Shown here: one piece after another, positions 23,919 to 38,073 of the stretch
Layout: every line of letters begins with the position of its first letter
Numbering within the stretch: position 1 is the stretch's first letter
Assembly: GCA_947044405.1 (NCBI GenBank)
Contig: CAMRHE010000458.1
Span: 1,302,001-1,366,000, forward strand
Source of the DNA: Leptodactylus fallax
Taxonomy: Eukaryota > Chordata > Amphibia > Anura > Leptodactylidae
Length of the DNA stretch: 64,000 nt
Reading direction: 5' to 3'
Notes under the pieces: model-generated
Database searches by the model: none
What the model was told of the DNA's origin: nothing
What the model saw: only the letters and a program-made list of their open reading frames with translations
Position numbers and translations under genes: made by a program

Positions 23919-24342
23919 ACTTGAATAACAGGGATGCGTGTGCTTTACTTCATGTGTGGCTCCCATCCCAGCTCTTTGAAACGTTATAGCATCCTGTGGG
24001 CACAAAGGAATTTCTGCTGATCTTAGCTCTAACTTGTTTTTGTGAATATTTTGAAAGACTGGATGTAGGGGAGTTGTCATGACAATAAGTCTTAAAAGCA
24101 GGTATCAGAGGTTCTAAAGAATGAGGGAAAAGCTAGAGTTCCTAGAAAATACTACAATTGTGAAAATACAGGCATAGTGGAAAGGATGAACAGAATTTTG
24201 AAGGAAAGACTAGAAAAAATGATGTTGCAATCAGGGAACAATTGACTATGCCACCTCCCTGCTATTTTGATGACAATATGGGGAACAGATGCAAGAGGAA
24301 CAGAAATCACCCCATACCAGTTAATCATTGGTAGAGTTATAA
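23919..24342. other. Unannotated DNA right of the Tc1
   Basis: This is expected to continue the interrupted LINE if the Tc1 were a simple insertion into ORF2, but no frame shows the LINE C-terminal region. Confidence 0.45.
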
Positions 24343-24990
24343 ATAGTGTTGTGCAAATCAGTTCGCAATGAAGTGGATTCGACCCAAATATTCCAAATTG
24401 TTTGTTTTTTAACGAAACCGAACAATTTGAGATTAATCCCGGATTAAATAAAATGGCCGCCGTGACATGATTTTCAGTAAATTATTAAATTATTAAATAT
24501 TAGGCCCAAGGGAAGTGTAAAAAATAAAAAACATTTATGCTCACCTTCTCTCACCTCTATTGGACCTCCTCATGGCTTCAGGCACTCTGTGTCTTCTTCC
24601 TCTGGGTGCTCTGGTGCTCTTCTGTGATAGGGCCTCGGCAGTAACATGGGCATGCTGAGCGTCATGACCTTGGGGGCATGACGTCATAGAAGAGTGCCAG
24701 ATGCCAGCTCTAATGTGATGTCTTGTGCCCAGAGAAGAAAGACATAGATCAGCGGATGCAGCGAGGAGGCTCAAAACCGGTGAGGGAAGATGCGTATAAA
24801 TGTATAAATGTTTTTTATTTTTTACACTACCCTCGGGCCTCCATCTATTATGACCTGGTGTTTGAAGAGAGTACAATAATTTCATATCTGGTTCTATCTG
24901 AACAAGTTCAGACCAAACCGAACCAGAGGATTGCTTCGACCGAACATCAGACAAAACTACTCTTCAGAGGTTCGCCCATCCTTAGTTATA
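24343..24990. mobile_element. Foldback (MITE-like) element
   Basis: A long imperfect palindrome pairs 'ggcccaagggaagtgtaaaa' near 24503 with 'tttacactaccctcgggcc' near 24820. The paired arms also match through 'aacatttatgctcacc' and 'ggtgagggaag'. Outer parts read 'gcaaatcagttcgc' on the left and 'ggttcgcccatcc' on the right. It has no coding capacity beyond short frames created by the palindrome. The family is unknown to me, and the ends are approximate. Confidence 0.55.
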
Positions 24991-25639
24991 AACCTCTGCC
25001 ACCTTACAATTCCAAAACTTAGTACTCTTATGACAGAAAGTGTGGAAAAAGAAAACTTCCTGGCTCAATTATAGGATCAGATACATAAATACTTGCACTT
25101 TCAAAGCCCATAAAATAGCAACAAAGGCCAAAGAAGAGCATGAGAAGCAACCAATAAAATTAAAAAATAAGAGACAGGATAATGGTGAAAAATTTTGTAT
25201 CCAAGTACTCATTGGATGCAAATTGGATAGGTCTTTTTGTCATAGCAATGACACTAAGTGAACAGATTGTAAAAAGGGTAGACAATAAGAAAGGCATCAA
25301 GTGCATAAAAAGGAGATATAGGGAGAAATGGACTCATGCAGATCAACGAAAAAGGATATAACTAACAAGAATATGATGCTGCTCTTCTTGTTATTTTTCC
25401 AGGATCCCCGATGAAGCATGAATAAACAGCCTGACAATCTTGGATCCTAGATATAAAAATTGTTTACAATTACAATCACCTGTGCTATGGGAGCAGGTAC
25501 TTTCTGAACATTCGGAGACAAGGATACAGAAATGTTTTCAAATGGAGAAGACAGTGATAAAGTTCTTCTACCACTGGATGTTACAAACATAAATGCAACT
25601 AATTAAAATAATGCTCAAGAAGTAGGAGTAGTAAAGTAA

Positions 25640-26470
25640 GGGGGCGTTCACACTACCGTTGGTGACTGTCAGACGTGTCCATTGCTATTGTCCGTTACAA
25701 GATTTTAGCATCGGACAATAGCTGAAGGTGGGTTCACACTTGCACCGGAGTCCATCCGCCGCGAATCCGCCTGAAAATCTCGGGAAACTGTATAGGGACT
25801 GGATAGTGACAGGTTAGCGACGCATTGCTTAAAAACCCATTCATTTGAATGGGTTTTTAAAGCAATGCGCGGATGTGCGCTTACAGCCTCTGCGCCGCAA
25901 ATCCAGTTTTTTCGCTGGAAACAAAGTCAGACATGCAGGACTTCATTTCCAGTGAAAAAAACTGGATTCGCAGCACAGAGGGTGTAAGCGCACACCCACG
26001 CATTGCTTTAAAAACCCATTTAACCAAATCGTCGCTAACCTTTCGCAATCCAGTCCCTATACAGTTTCTGGAGATTTTCAGTCGGATTCGCAGAAGACGG
26101 ACTCTGGCGCAAGTGTGAACCCACCCTGAACCGTCAGAAATCCGTTAAAATTTCCATTCATTTCAATGGGTTTTTATATTGTGTCTGTTAGTGTTCGTTT
26201 GTGTCCGTTTACACCCAATCCGTCAGAAGTCTGTTTTTGGAAAAACAGATTCTTGATGGACAGCAAGTGTCCGTGATTTTTTTAACATTGAAGTCTATGG
26301 GTAACGGATTTATAACGGACAGTAACTGATAGCCATCAGTTATTGTCCGTTATTTTATGTCGTTTTTTTTTTCTGCACATGCTTAGAAAACAGAAAAAAA
26401 AAACGGTCAGTGTTAAAAAACGGACACTAACTGATGCTAACTGATGCTAATGTGTCTGTTTTTTTAACTG
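25640..26470. mobile_element. Outer MITE-like repeat, split by an inner MITE
   Basis: It begins 'gcgttcacactaccgttgg' and contains repeated 'gtccgtta'/'taacggac' phrases on both sides of the inner element at 25727-26125, ending near 'cggacactaactgatg'. The mirrored phrases suggest an old palindromic element that received a second insertion. Its outer ends are not sharply defined. Confidence 0.45.
25727..26125. mobile_element. Palindromic MITE with 5-bp target duplication
   Basis: The terminal repeats GGTGGGTTCACACTTG and CAAGTGTGAACCCACC are perfect mirrors, and CTGAA flanks both sides (25722-25726 and 26126-26130). The 399-base body folds on itself: 'gcattgcttaaaaaccc' occurs on both arms, and 'aactggattcgcagc' mirrors 'gccgcaaatccagtt'. 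It is non-coding, and its transposase source is not visible in this window. Confidence 0.8.
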
Positions 26471-27320
26471 ATCCAATTAATTGCAACAAGAAGGAACAAA
26501 GGCTATGATACTCCTACATCATGACCAGAATAAACTTAAGTTAGTTACTTCTATAATTTTATCCCTGTTGCAGATTTACATGTGCTATATGACACAATAT
26601 TTGTATAAGAAGATCCAGTAATACACACAATAATTCATTTTTAACTATTCAGTCACATTATCACTGTATTATTGAAACTATTGTTTATACACAAAAATAA
26701 GTGTATGCATATTTACTCGATATAAATTGGTCCTTTGCACTTATCTTTATATGCTGTTTGTCACATTTCATATGGTGTTTGATAAATCATGAAGATATTC
26801 TGTAAAGTTCACAGAAGATGTTGCTTGACTTTATGTTATACTGGATGCTTTTTTGCAAGGCAGTAAAGGTGTTAAGTGGCACAGGCAGCAAGAAGTTGAG
26901 TATCTTCAGAGACTTCAAGTCTCACATATAACCATTAGTTCCCCCTACCTGTAAGGATATAGGATGTGAAGAAATATGACTCACTGAAAGTGTGTGTCCA
27001 CTTAAGACATCTCCTTATACTTGGAAAGTCTTTGTCCTGAAATGAGCCGGATATGATGTAAAAGTGACTAGTTACTTTATAAGTTCCAAACATTAATTTT
27101 GGGATCTCTTATTGAGTGGATTTTCACATGCACTCATGCTTTCTCTACTATGCTTTTGGGGGTGGGCACAAGAAAGAAATGAGCTAGCATGTTTTTATGC
27201 TATATCAAGGGATTATTTCTCATGTGGTGTCCCATTGTTGTAATCTGTAATAACACATTATTAAATATTTTGGTTGTAAAAAGTAAGAAGTGTAAACACT
27301 GTTTTCTCACTTAAGTTATC

Positions 27321-27353
<33 letters not shown>

Positions 27354-27506
27354 AAGTATTTTTCTGGACCTAGTGTCAGATGTAGAATATTTTTTTAACA
27401 GTAATATGCTTGGGCATTTATCTAATATTATGTTATTCTATATAAACTAAATGTATCTATTTGAGAATTGATAAATGTAATTCATTTAGCTTTTCAGTAA
27501 TGTTGC
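26471..27506. other. Unannotated AT-rich DNA with a poly(T) tract
   Basis: The tract at 27321-27348 is 28 consecutive T residues. No gene is supported. Confidence 0.45.
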
Positions 27507-28070
27507 CAAGAATACACACAATAAAAAAGAAATAACCTCACCAATATAAAACATATAAATATTTATTAGTATCCAATAAAAAACATGGGCATCTGCATGG
27601 TCTGAATAAGTAATCCTTTACATTTGCATATTATCCGAACAGTTAGAACCCCTGCTGGTTTTGGGCTTTATTTATCACTCTTAGATTCTCTTTTTATGGT
27701 TATAGCAAGTCTTTAGGTAGAACTAGTTTCACGTTGTCATATATTTATACCTTTAAGAGTTTCACATTTGTGATTTTAGGCTTTATATGCATATTGGTAT
27801 ACTGTTATTTACATACTTACCATGCTATATGTTTGATCACTGGTATCAATATTGGACTTTACAAGTCTTTCCCCATTTTGTATTTGTACTTGTATATGTA
27901 TTGGTTGTTAATTATGTGTCCTGATTGATGTTTTTTATTGGATACTAATAAATATTTATATGTTTTATATTGGTGAGGTTATTCCTTCTTTATTGTTTTA
28001 CTTAGGTATATTATCTCACTGTTTATGTCATTATCGCCTCTTTCTAGTTTTTTTTTCAAGAATACACACA
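27507..28070. mobile_element. Small PLE-like hairpin insertion with 14-bp target duplication
   Basis: CAAGAATACACACA occurs at 27507-27520 and again at 28057-28070, an exact 14-bp duplication. The 536-base insert starts at once with an inverted arm (27521-27586), whose reverse complement is at 27928-27996. It then ends in a unique tail of about 60 bases finishing in a T run. This is the same plan as the 5.8-7.66 kb insertion: left arm at the boundary, right arm followed by a short extension. There is no protein-coding frame of note. I infer a truncated, non-coding Penelope-like insertion, though another retroelement type with a 5' inversion is possible. Confidence 0.6.
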
Positions 28071-29165
28071 GTATAATATACACAAGAGACCTCGCAATTT
28101 CCTTAACTTCCTCCAGAACTTTCAATTAAACAAATAATGGCACAGTATATATAGATAGATTTTATTTAATAAATGTATTATATTCTTTAAAAAAAACTAA
28201 AATATTGTTACATTAGAATTTATACTGCATCAAATGAATTTCCATTTTCAAAATAATTGTAGCTATCATTTTATTGAGAAAACATTAAATATTTAGTAAA
28301 CTGTTTAGGCTGAACAAAATTTAATATTTATATAAAATACATTGAATACATTTTTCCAACACAAAAGTAAAAACATACATTAAGAGAAGCAAAATCATTG
28401 AGGAGCAATAATCTGTTGAATTTCCCTGTAACACATTTTACTGTATGCTGAAATGTCTATGAAAGGGCTTAGATACAAATTAAAGAGCATTTGAGAAATA
28501 TAAAAAGCGACAAAGCATTCTAAGAAGGTTTGGTCTGCAGGCATTATTTGAAAAAGACACAAATAAATGGGACTGCCTATTGTTTAAGGCAATGTAAGTT
28601 CATTTTTGACATTTATGCATACACAAAAATGCTGCTCACAAGCCATTCTTGAACATGAATGAATGTTCTTGCCCTTTTCAGAAACCTTGCATCGCATCAA
28701 TGTAATCTTTGTTATTGCATCTCATCGATGGCCATGGAACATTTTTATGTCATTCAGGTTGGAAAACTGGATGGAAATTAAGCTCATGATTTTAAGATTA
28801 GCCGAGAGAACTTTGACACTATAATGTACTATGCTTGTCACACTTATAAGAATTGTAGAGAAGGTAAAGGGATGGTATTATGTTATGATTAAATGTATTT
28901 AGAATTATAGCTTCACATAATGACTATAAAATCTAATGAAGAAGTTTGCATTGGAAACTTGAACTATAGCTGTCAACATTGCAGTAACATTTCCAGAGGC
29001 AAGCCTTTAGCTTGATGTTTCATATATTTCAGTATTTGGAACAGCCAAAATCATAACCCTGAATAAACTGCTTAAATTACCTCCAAACACTTCTGCCCCT
29101 AAACCCCCTCTTAATGATCCAACCAATTCACTTACTTACATAGTCGCTCACTCTCTCAGGCACTC
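28071..29165. other. Unannotated AT-rich DNA
   Basis: No open frames of interest and no element termini recognised. Confidence 0.45.
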
Positions 29166-29606
29166 TTAAAGAGGACCTTTCATGTCCTCAGGCACATGCG
29201 GTTTTATATACCGCTAGAAAGCCGTCAGTACACTGAATTCAGCGCGCTGTCGGCTTTCCCATTATGTGCCCCGGGGCTGGAGATATCGGTGCCATTAGTT
29301 TTCTGCCTATCGTCAGAAGGGCGTTCCTGACAGTCTAGCTGGGCTGTGAGGAACGCCCCCTCTGACAGTACAGTGATATGGATGAGTACAGTCGGGGGGG
29401 GGGGGCGTTCCTCACAACCCAGCTAAACTGTCAGGAACACCCTTCTGACAGTGGGCAGAGATTGGTGCCGAAACTAACAGCACAGATATCTCCAGCCCCG
29501 GGACACATAATGGGAAAGCTGACAGTGTGCTGAATTCAGCGCACTGTCGACTTTCTAGCGGTATATAAAACCGCATGTGCCTGAGGACATGAAAGGCCCT
29601 TTTTAA
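29166..29606. mobile_element. TTAA-flanked palindromic MITE
   Basis: TTAA (29166-29169 and 29603-29606) bounds a 441-base near-perfect palindrome. 'aaagaggacctttcatgtcc' on the left mirrors 'ggacatgaaaggccctttt' on the right, and the pairing continues through 'cggttttataccgctag'-type and 'gaattcagcgc' blocks to a centre near 29385 marked by a G tract. TTAA duplications point to a piggyBac-type mobiliser. It contains no gene; its 71-codon open frame is palindrome-derived. Confidence 0.8.
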
Positions 29607-29998
29607 GCACACCCTGGCATCTACCAAGCAGTTCCCTCAATATCTAGTTACCATACACTATGCTTTTACACATTTTAACATCTTAAACTTGAGGAAAGGT
29701 GCTTGACCATGAATCTTTATACACACTCGGTTATATTGCAAAAAGCAATGGTTTTATATATAAATTAGCCCGTTTTGATGATTGCAAGTGCTACAGGTTT
29801 ATTATTTGGGAGACAAATTTGTGGCTGTGTGCCTAGTTGAAAGTGTAGAAAAAAAATTGGCTTTCCAAAACAAAAAGCCATTAAAAATTATGTATGGGTG
29901 CATAATCCGCATATTTGCAGAATTTAAAAAAAAAAATTGTGACATGCAATCAGCGTGCCTGGCTTGCCAGCTGAAAAAAGCTAGAATATCTTTTAAAT
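29607..29998. other. Unannotated DNA
   Basis: A 72-codon open frame at 29782-30000 has no recognisable domain and is not called. Confidence 0.4.

Positions 29999-32168
<2,170 letters not shown>

Positions 32169-32215
<47 letters not shown>
32169..32215. repeat. (TA)n microsatellite, right part
   Basis: About 23 TA units continuing the tract split by the family D transposon. Confidence 0.95.
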
Positions 32216-32217
<2 letters not shown>

Positions 32218-32356
32218 TAGAATACTACTAGTCTATATAATGCATACTGCTGCTCAAACTCAGATGATCCACCATGTACCACAGTGTTTGCAATGTGCAC
32301 TTCACCTTACAGCCATGAAATGAGGGAGGGGAAGTATAAGCAATGGCTTGCCCTGG

Positions 32357-32746
32357 TGAAAATGGCTGTCCACCAACGTTCACCATCCAACCTGATGGAA
32401 CTAGAGAGGATCTGCAAGGACGAATGGCAGAGGATCCCCAAATCCAGATGTGAAAAACTTGTTGCATCATTCCCAAGAAGACTCATGGCTGTACTATCTC
32501 AAAAGGGTGCTTCTACTCAATACTGAGCAAAGGGTCTTAATACTTATGACCATGTGATATTTCAGTTTTTCTTTTTTAATAAATTTGCAAAAATATCTAC
32601 ATTTATGGTTTTTTTTCTGTCAAGATGGGGTGCTGAGTGTACATTAATGAGAAATAAAATTAATTTTTTTTTTCTTTTAGCAAATGGCTGCAATAAAACA
32701 AAGAGTGAAAAATTTAAAGGGGTCTGAATACTTTCCATACCCACTG
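32357..32746 (+). mobile_element. Tc1-like fragment, family B, 3' end
   Basis: It starts within the transposase C-terminus ([20 protein letters not shown], stop at 32524-32526 after GASTQY) and ends at the terminus which, read inward, is CAGTGGGTATGGAAAGTATT, followed by TA at 32747-32748. It is nearly identical to the right part of the chimeric element at 9.6-10.06 kb. In the B frame no stop is seen in this short part, and the residue corresponding to the stop in the 9.7 kb copy is intact here (KDEWQ). Confidence 0.88.
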
Positions 32747-33054
32747 TATGTCCCCAAATGGGTTTTTGGTCTGCAAAATTAGTAATGCGTAAAAAAAAAC
32801 AATATACATTAAGTAATGCTGTAATCATACCGACCCATAGAATAAAGTTAACATGTTACTTATGTTGTATGCTGCACGACAAAATATTTAAAAGCTAAAA
32901 AGCAATGCCAGAATCAATGTTTGTTTGTTTTTTTAATCCACCAAGAAAGAGTTACTAAAATGTAGTCAGTAAGTTATAGGCACCCAAAATGGTGTCATTA
33001 CAAAATGCATCTTATCTCACAAAACAAAAGCCCTCATATGGCTAGATCACCGGA

Positions 33055-35041
33055 AAAATTAAAAAAAAATATATCTGCCACAATGTGAAGACACAAAACC
33101 CCAAAATTGCCAAATCATTAGAACAAAATTGGCTGTGGCAAGAAGGGAATGTATAAGCTGTGCTAGCATATATCAGGGTATACCACAGATTAAGAGGGAA
33201 AAGACACCAGAAGTGACCCCTCAATTATAGGAGCTACTGGAAATTTGATGTTCCTAATTTACTCCACACAGCTTACATTACACTTTTCACATCCGCTGTG
33301 CATTCATGTCTGGGAAACTAATGCTCACTACATCCATTGATAAATTCTTTGAGGGGTGCAGATTTCAAAATGGGGTCACTCCCTAGGGGATTCCACTTTA
33401 TTGGAACCTCTGCAAACATGAGATGGCATTCAGATACCAAACATCTAAATCTGTGCTCCAAAAGCCACCTATTGCTCCTTCACAACTGCGCCCTGCTGTG
33501 TGTCATTAAATGTGGGCATAAACTGCTGTTTGAGCAGACAGCAAGGTGCAGATGTGAAGAAGCGCTATGTGCTTTTAGAGAGCAGATTTAGATTTTTGGA
33601 TGCCATGTTATGTTTTCCTGGACCCTAAAATTGCCTCTACAAAATGGGGTCATCTCTTGGGTAATTCCAATTTACTGGTACCTTCAAAGCTCTGCAAAAA
33701 ACAACATAGCGTACAGAAAATCCCTCGAAAGCTATACTCCAAAAGCTAAAAAACGCTGTACTCCTTCCCTTCTGAGGCCTACTGTGTGCCTAAGCAGCAG
33801 TTTACATGTACATATACTTTTTCGTAACCAGGAAAACCTGCTTAAAAGTTTTAGGAGTGCATGTCTCTGTTGACACAAAGTGGGCAGAACATATTGGGCA
33901 CTGAAATGGCATATTTCTTTAAAAATTTCAATTTTCACTTTGTACATATTTTTTGGGAAGCACACTTGAGCTCAAAATGATTAATACCCCTTGAGAAATT
34001 CCTTGAGGGGTTACTCTTGGGGGATCTGCAAATGCAACATGACACTCAAAAACTATTCCAGCTAAATCTGCTCTCCAAAATCCAATTGATGCTCTTTCCA
34101 TTCCAAGCCCCACCATGTACCCATACAGCAGATTACAATTACATATGGGTTATTGTTGTGTTTATTTAACAAACTATGGGATTTAATAAAATATGTGAAA
34201 CAGCTGTGGGGTAAAAATCCTCACTATGTCCCTTGATAAATTCCTTGAGGAGTGTAGTTTCCAAAATGGTCACTATTGGGGGTGTATTGGTACTCTATGG
34301 GCTCTGCAAATGAGACATGGCACCAGAAAATTATTCCATCAAAATCTGCTTTTCAAACGCCAAATGGCGCTCCTTCCATTTCATGTGCTGCCATGTGCCC
34401 AAACATCAGTTTACATTTACATGTTGGGTATTTCCATGGTCAGAAGAAATTGTATAACAAACTTTATGATGCATGTTTTCCTTTAACCCCTTGTAAATAT
34501 GGTAATTTAAAGGCTAGATGTACGTGTTACTGAAAAAATGAAATGTCTAAATTTCACCTCCATGTTGTTTTAACTCCCATGAAATGCTTAAAGGGTTTAA
34601 AAAAAATTCCCAAATGCAGTTATGAATTATTTGAGAACTGAAGCGGTCCCTAACAAATACGTTTGGGAAATTTTGCAGTAAATCTGGAAGATTGGTGTTA
34701 CAATTATAAGCCATTACGCATCCAAAATAAATTGAAGGACGATTAAAATATGATGCTAAAATAAAGCAGAGATATGGTAGATAATATTTATTAATGTATT
34801 TTTGTGGTATGACTATCTGTCTCAAAATGTACTATTTTTTTTAATAAATACAAAAAATATTGATCAATGTTTACCACTAACATATAGTACAATCTGTTAC
34901 GAAAAAAACACAAGTCTCAAAATCACTTGGGTGAGTTAAAGTGTCTAAAAGTTATTGCCATATAAAGTTACAAATGTCTGTTTTGAAAAATGGGGCCTGG
35001 TCCTTAAAGCAGGTTTTAACCATGTCTTTAAGGGGGTTAAA
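33055..35041 (+). repeat. Frog-type dispersed repeat with reiterated internal units
   Basis: The phrase set 'ccttgaggggtgcagttt', 'ccaaaatggggtcact', 'aaatctgctctccaaa' and 'gctccttccattcc' recurs at about 33330, 33635, 33985 and 34220. The last quarter (about 34880-35040) contains the 'acacaagtctcaaaatcac' and 'cctggtccttaaa' closing phrases I associate with the same anuran family. Units are strongly diverged. One segment, about 33515-33600, is inverted relative to its neighbours. No coding capacity is seen. A related partial copy is at 8330-8936. Confidence 0.6.
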
Positions 35042-35434
35042 CATCAATTTCTGGTGTACAATGAATTATGAATTCCCACCATAGACTACATCCCCTTTAC
35101 CTACTTTATAGATTTTATAGTACTCCTCTTTTCCTGTGCCACATGGGGCTAACATGAATTTACCTATGTTGCTCTATTTATTCTCTTACTTTCCAATGTA
35201 TACCTGCTTGTAAAAGGTCTGATAGGACTAAATGCATCATGGGCTAATAAAGTCATTTATGCTGTCTATTTTTGGAGGGCTGACCTTGTTTATTTTTTAG
35301 CATTCATTTTTAACATACTATTTGGGGTGAATTGGCTATTGACTTGAGGTCCTGCACCTAATATTGGAGTTACTAGTGCTCCTCTTCTGTTTTCTTTATT
35401 TAAAACTTCAAATAGCTGTATCTTTGGTTTTATA

Positions 35435-36443
35435 AAACCCCAATTCCAGTTAAGTTGGTACATTGTGTAAAACATAAATAAAAACAGAATATGATGATTT
35501 GCAAATCCTTTTCATCCTATATTCAATCGAATACACTACAAAGACAAGATATTTAATGTTCAAACGGATAAACATTATTTTTTTTTTTCAAATATTCACT
35601 AATTTTGAATTTGATGCCTGCAATATGTTCCAAAAAAGCTGGGACAGCGGCAACAAAAGACTGGGAAAGTTGAGGAATGCTCAAAAAACACCAGTTTGGA
35701 GCATTCCAGAGGTGAACAGGTTAATTGGAAACAGGTGAGTGTCATGATTGCGTATAAAGGGAGCATCCCCGAAAGGCTCAGTCATTCACAAGCAAGGATG
35801 GGACGAGATTCACCACTTTGTGAACAACTGCATGAGAAAATAGTCCAACAGTTTAAGAACAATGTTTCTCAACATACAATTGCAAGGAAGTTAGGGATTT
35901 CATCATCTACAGTCCATAATATCAGCAAAAGATTCAGAGAATCTGAACAAGTCTCTGCAAGTAAGCAGCAAGGCCGAAAACCAACATTGAATGCCCATGA
36001 CTTTGATCCCGTCTCTGATGGTATAGGGGTGTGTTAGTGCCCTGGACATGGGTAACTTGCACATCTGTGAAGGCACCATTAATGCTGAAAGGTACATACA
36101 GGTTTTGGAACAACATATACTGCCATCCAAGCGACATCTTTTTCAGGGACGTCCATGTTTATTTCAGCAAGACAATGCCAAGCCACATTCTGCACGTGTT
36201 ACAACAGTGTGGCTTTGTAGTAAAAGAGTGCGGGTACTAGAATGGCCTGCCTGCAGTCCAGACCTGTCTCCCATTGAAAACTGTAGTTGTACATCAAGCA
36301 AGAATGGGAAAGAATTCCACCTACAAAGCTCCAACAATTCGTGTCCTCAGTTCCCAAACCCTTACTGAGCGTTGTTAAAAGGAAAGATGATATAACACAG
36401 TGGTAAACATGCCCCTGTCCCAGCTTTTTTGGAATTGGGGTTG
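35435..36443 (+). mobile_element. Tc1-like element with internal deletion, family E
   Basis: The TA at 35433-35434 precedes AAACCCCAATTCCAGTTAAG, and the right end, read inward CAACCCCAATTCCAAAAAAG, is followed by TA. The inner copy of the repeat ('ttccaaaaaagctgggacag') lies at 35630, so the left terminus has the usual inner and outer repeats. The element is 1009 bases, about 600 short of full size, because the middle of the transposase is missing. Confidence 0.88.
35798..36368 (+). pseudogene. Tc1-like transposase remnant, family E
   Basis: The N-terminus MGRDSPLCEQLHEKIVQQF has a helix-turn-helix (IARKLGISSSTVHNI). After GRKPTLNAHDF it jumps, with a stop near 36034 and a frame change, to INAERYIQVLEQHILPS, FQQDNAKPHSA (second D) and SPDLSPIEN (E). 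The block with the first aspartate is deleted. The C-terminus ends near 36368 with altered sequence. It is non-functional. Confidence 0.85.
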
Positions 36444-36445
36444 TA

Positions 36446-37276
36446 CTTAAAAAAGCCTTTCTGGTATCACATGAGAACAGAGATTCTCTGTTTTCACAAG
36501 CTGCCACATGTAAAATCTGAGAAACCACTAATTAAAAACACAGGAAAGTGATTTTTATATGCAGCATATTCTGTTTTAAACTAGTGATTCTGTTTTGTCA
36601 TAGCTACCAAGCTGGTCTTAGCTCTTTCATATGGAACCAGAAACACTTTTCTATAAAACCAGAGATACAGCTATTTGAAATGACCACTCCCCTTTAACAA
36701 CTGTCATATCGGTACAATTTGGAAATACACAGTAAATAGGGGATGGACTTCCATGCCAATACTTAGAGCATTGCTAAGGAGAATTTTGTCAGTTATAGTG
36801 AGACAAAACCAGGCATTGAGACTACACCGAGGTAAGACATTATGGAAAGCCCACTCCGTATTTTGTCTTACATTGTCTTGTTGAGCCAGTTCCTACAAGG
36901 GCATCCTGATTCCTGTTTGATTCACCGTCCATTGACCTTGGCCTGCTTATTGACTCTGATCTTTCTGCTGTGATCCTGATCTACTGATTTTCTGTGTATG
37001 CCATTTTGGCTATTTGTTCCACTCCAAGAGGTAGCAACCAGGTAGTTTCCCCCAACAAAAACCAGATCAATGGTTAAAGGGTGAAAAGAAAACTGGGGAG
37101 GCTAATTAGATAATGCTCTTGGAAGTGGCACAAAGTCAAACCATTTAGGTGGCACAGTAGGTCCACAATCCACTGTCTGTTTTAAAATCAAAGATACATG
37201 GAGATTAAACAAGTTGTGCTACAAGTTTGTTATGGTGTATGTAGATCACAACCCTGATTCTGATAAATTTACATTT
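36446..37276. other. Unannotated DNA
   Basis: No recognisable genes or element ends. Confidence 0.45.
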
Positions 37277-38073
37277 TTAAAGGGGTTTTCCCATCTCCCT
37301 CTCTCACCAATTTGCCTGCTGTTTCTTCTACTCATTTCCTGTATTCTTCAACAAGCTGGTAGACAGGCTTTGACTGTTTGATGGACAGGACACTATGAAG
37401 TGCCTCAGTAAATATAAATTTGTCTTTACCTTGTGAGATTATTATTATTATTATAATTAATAGAAATGTAACAAATGCAGATCAATTATGCACTGTAAAT
37501 GTATATTACATTACACAGGGTTGAAGAACACTTACATGCTCCATGCTGGCAATAGCCTTGCAGTAAACTCAATGTTATCTTTGTGTTTTCATCTAGCGTT
37601 AAAAACATAGTCCAAGACTTTATCAGCAAACTGCAATTAGCTGTCCCGATTGTCTGGATCAAAGAGCAGTGTGTCACTTCATCCAACCTAAAACCAGATA
37701 ACAGGCTGGGTGCCTTGACAACAATGTGTAAACAATTTCACATAGCAGGCAAACAAAGCAACATTGCTAAAGCAATGTATTTTGGAAATTTACATAAGGC
37801 TAGGTTTACTCTAGCGCTTGGTTTCTGTCCTTTTGAAGGATAGAAGCACTGTCCGCCTAAAAAAGTGGCTACCTATGGAAACCCAAGGACCCCATAAACT
37901 ATAATGGGGTCCACCAGATTTCCGCCCCATTTCCACCAATTTTATACTGAAAGCAGGATTTGTCTCTCCACTGATTTAAGCAGAATCTCGCGTGGATTTG
38001 CCCAAACACTAGTGTGAACCTTTCATAAGCTAGCAGTATAGATAGAATCATTGTGATGGGAATACCCCTTTAA
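37277..38073. mobile_element. TTAA-bounded MITE-like element
   Basis: The left end reads TTAAAGGGGTTTTCCCATC and the right end, reversed, TTAAAGGGGTATTCCCATC, a 19-base terminal repeat with one mismatch that includes the TTAA. The interior is about 760 bases, AT-rich, with a short (ATT)n near 37440. A second MITE-like segment (about 37795-38035, 'ggctaggtttactc' on the left and 'gtgtgaacctttcat' on the right) appears nested near its right end. No transposase. Confidence 0.6.
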
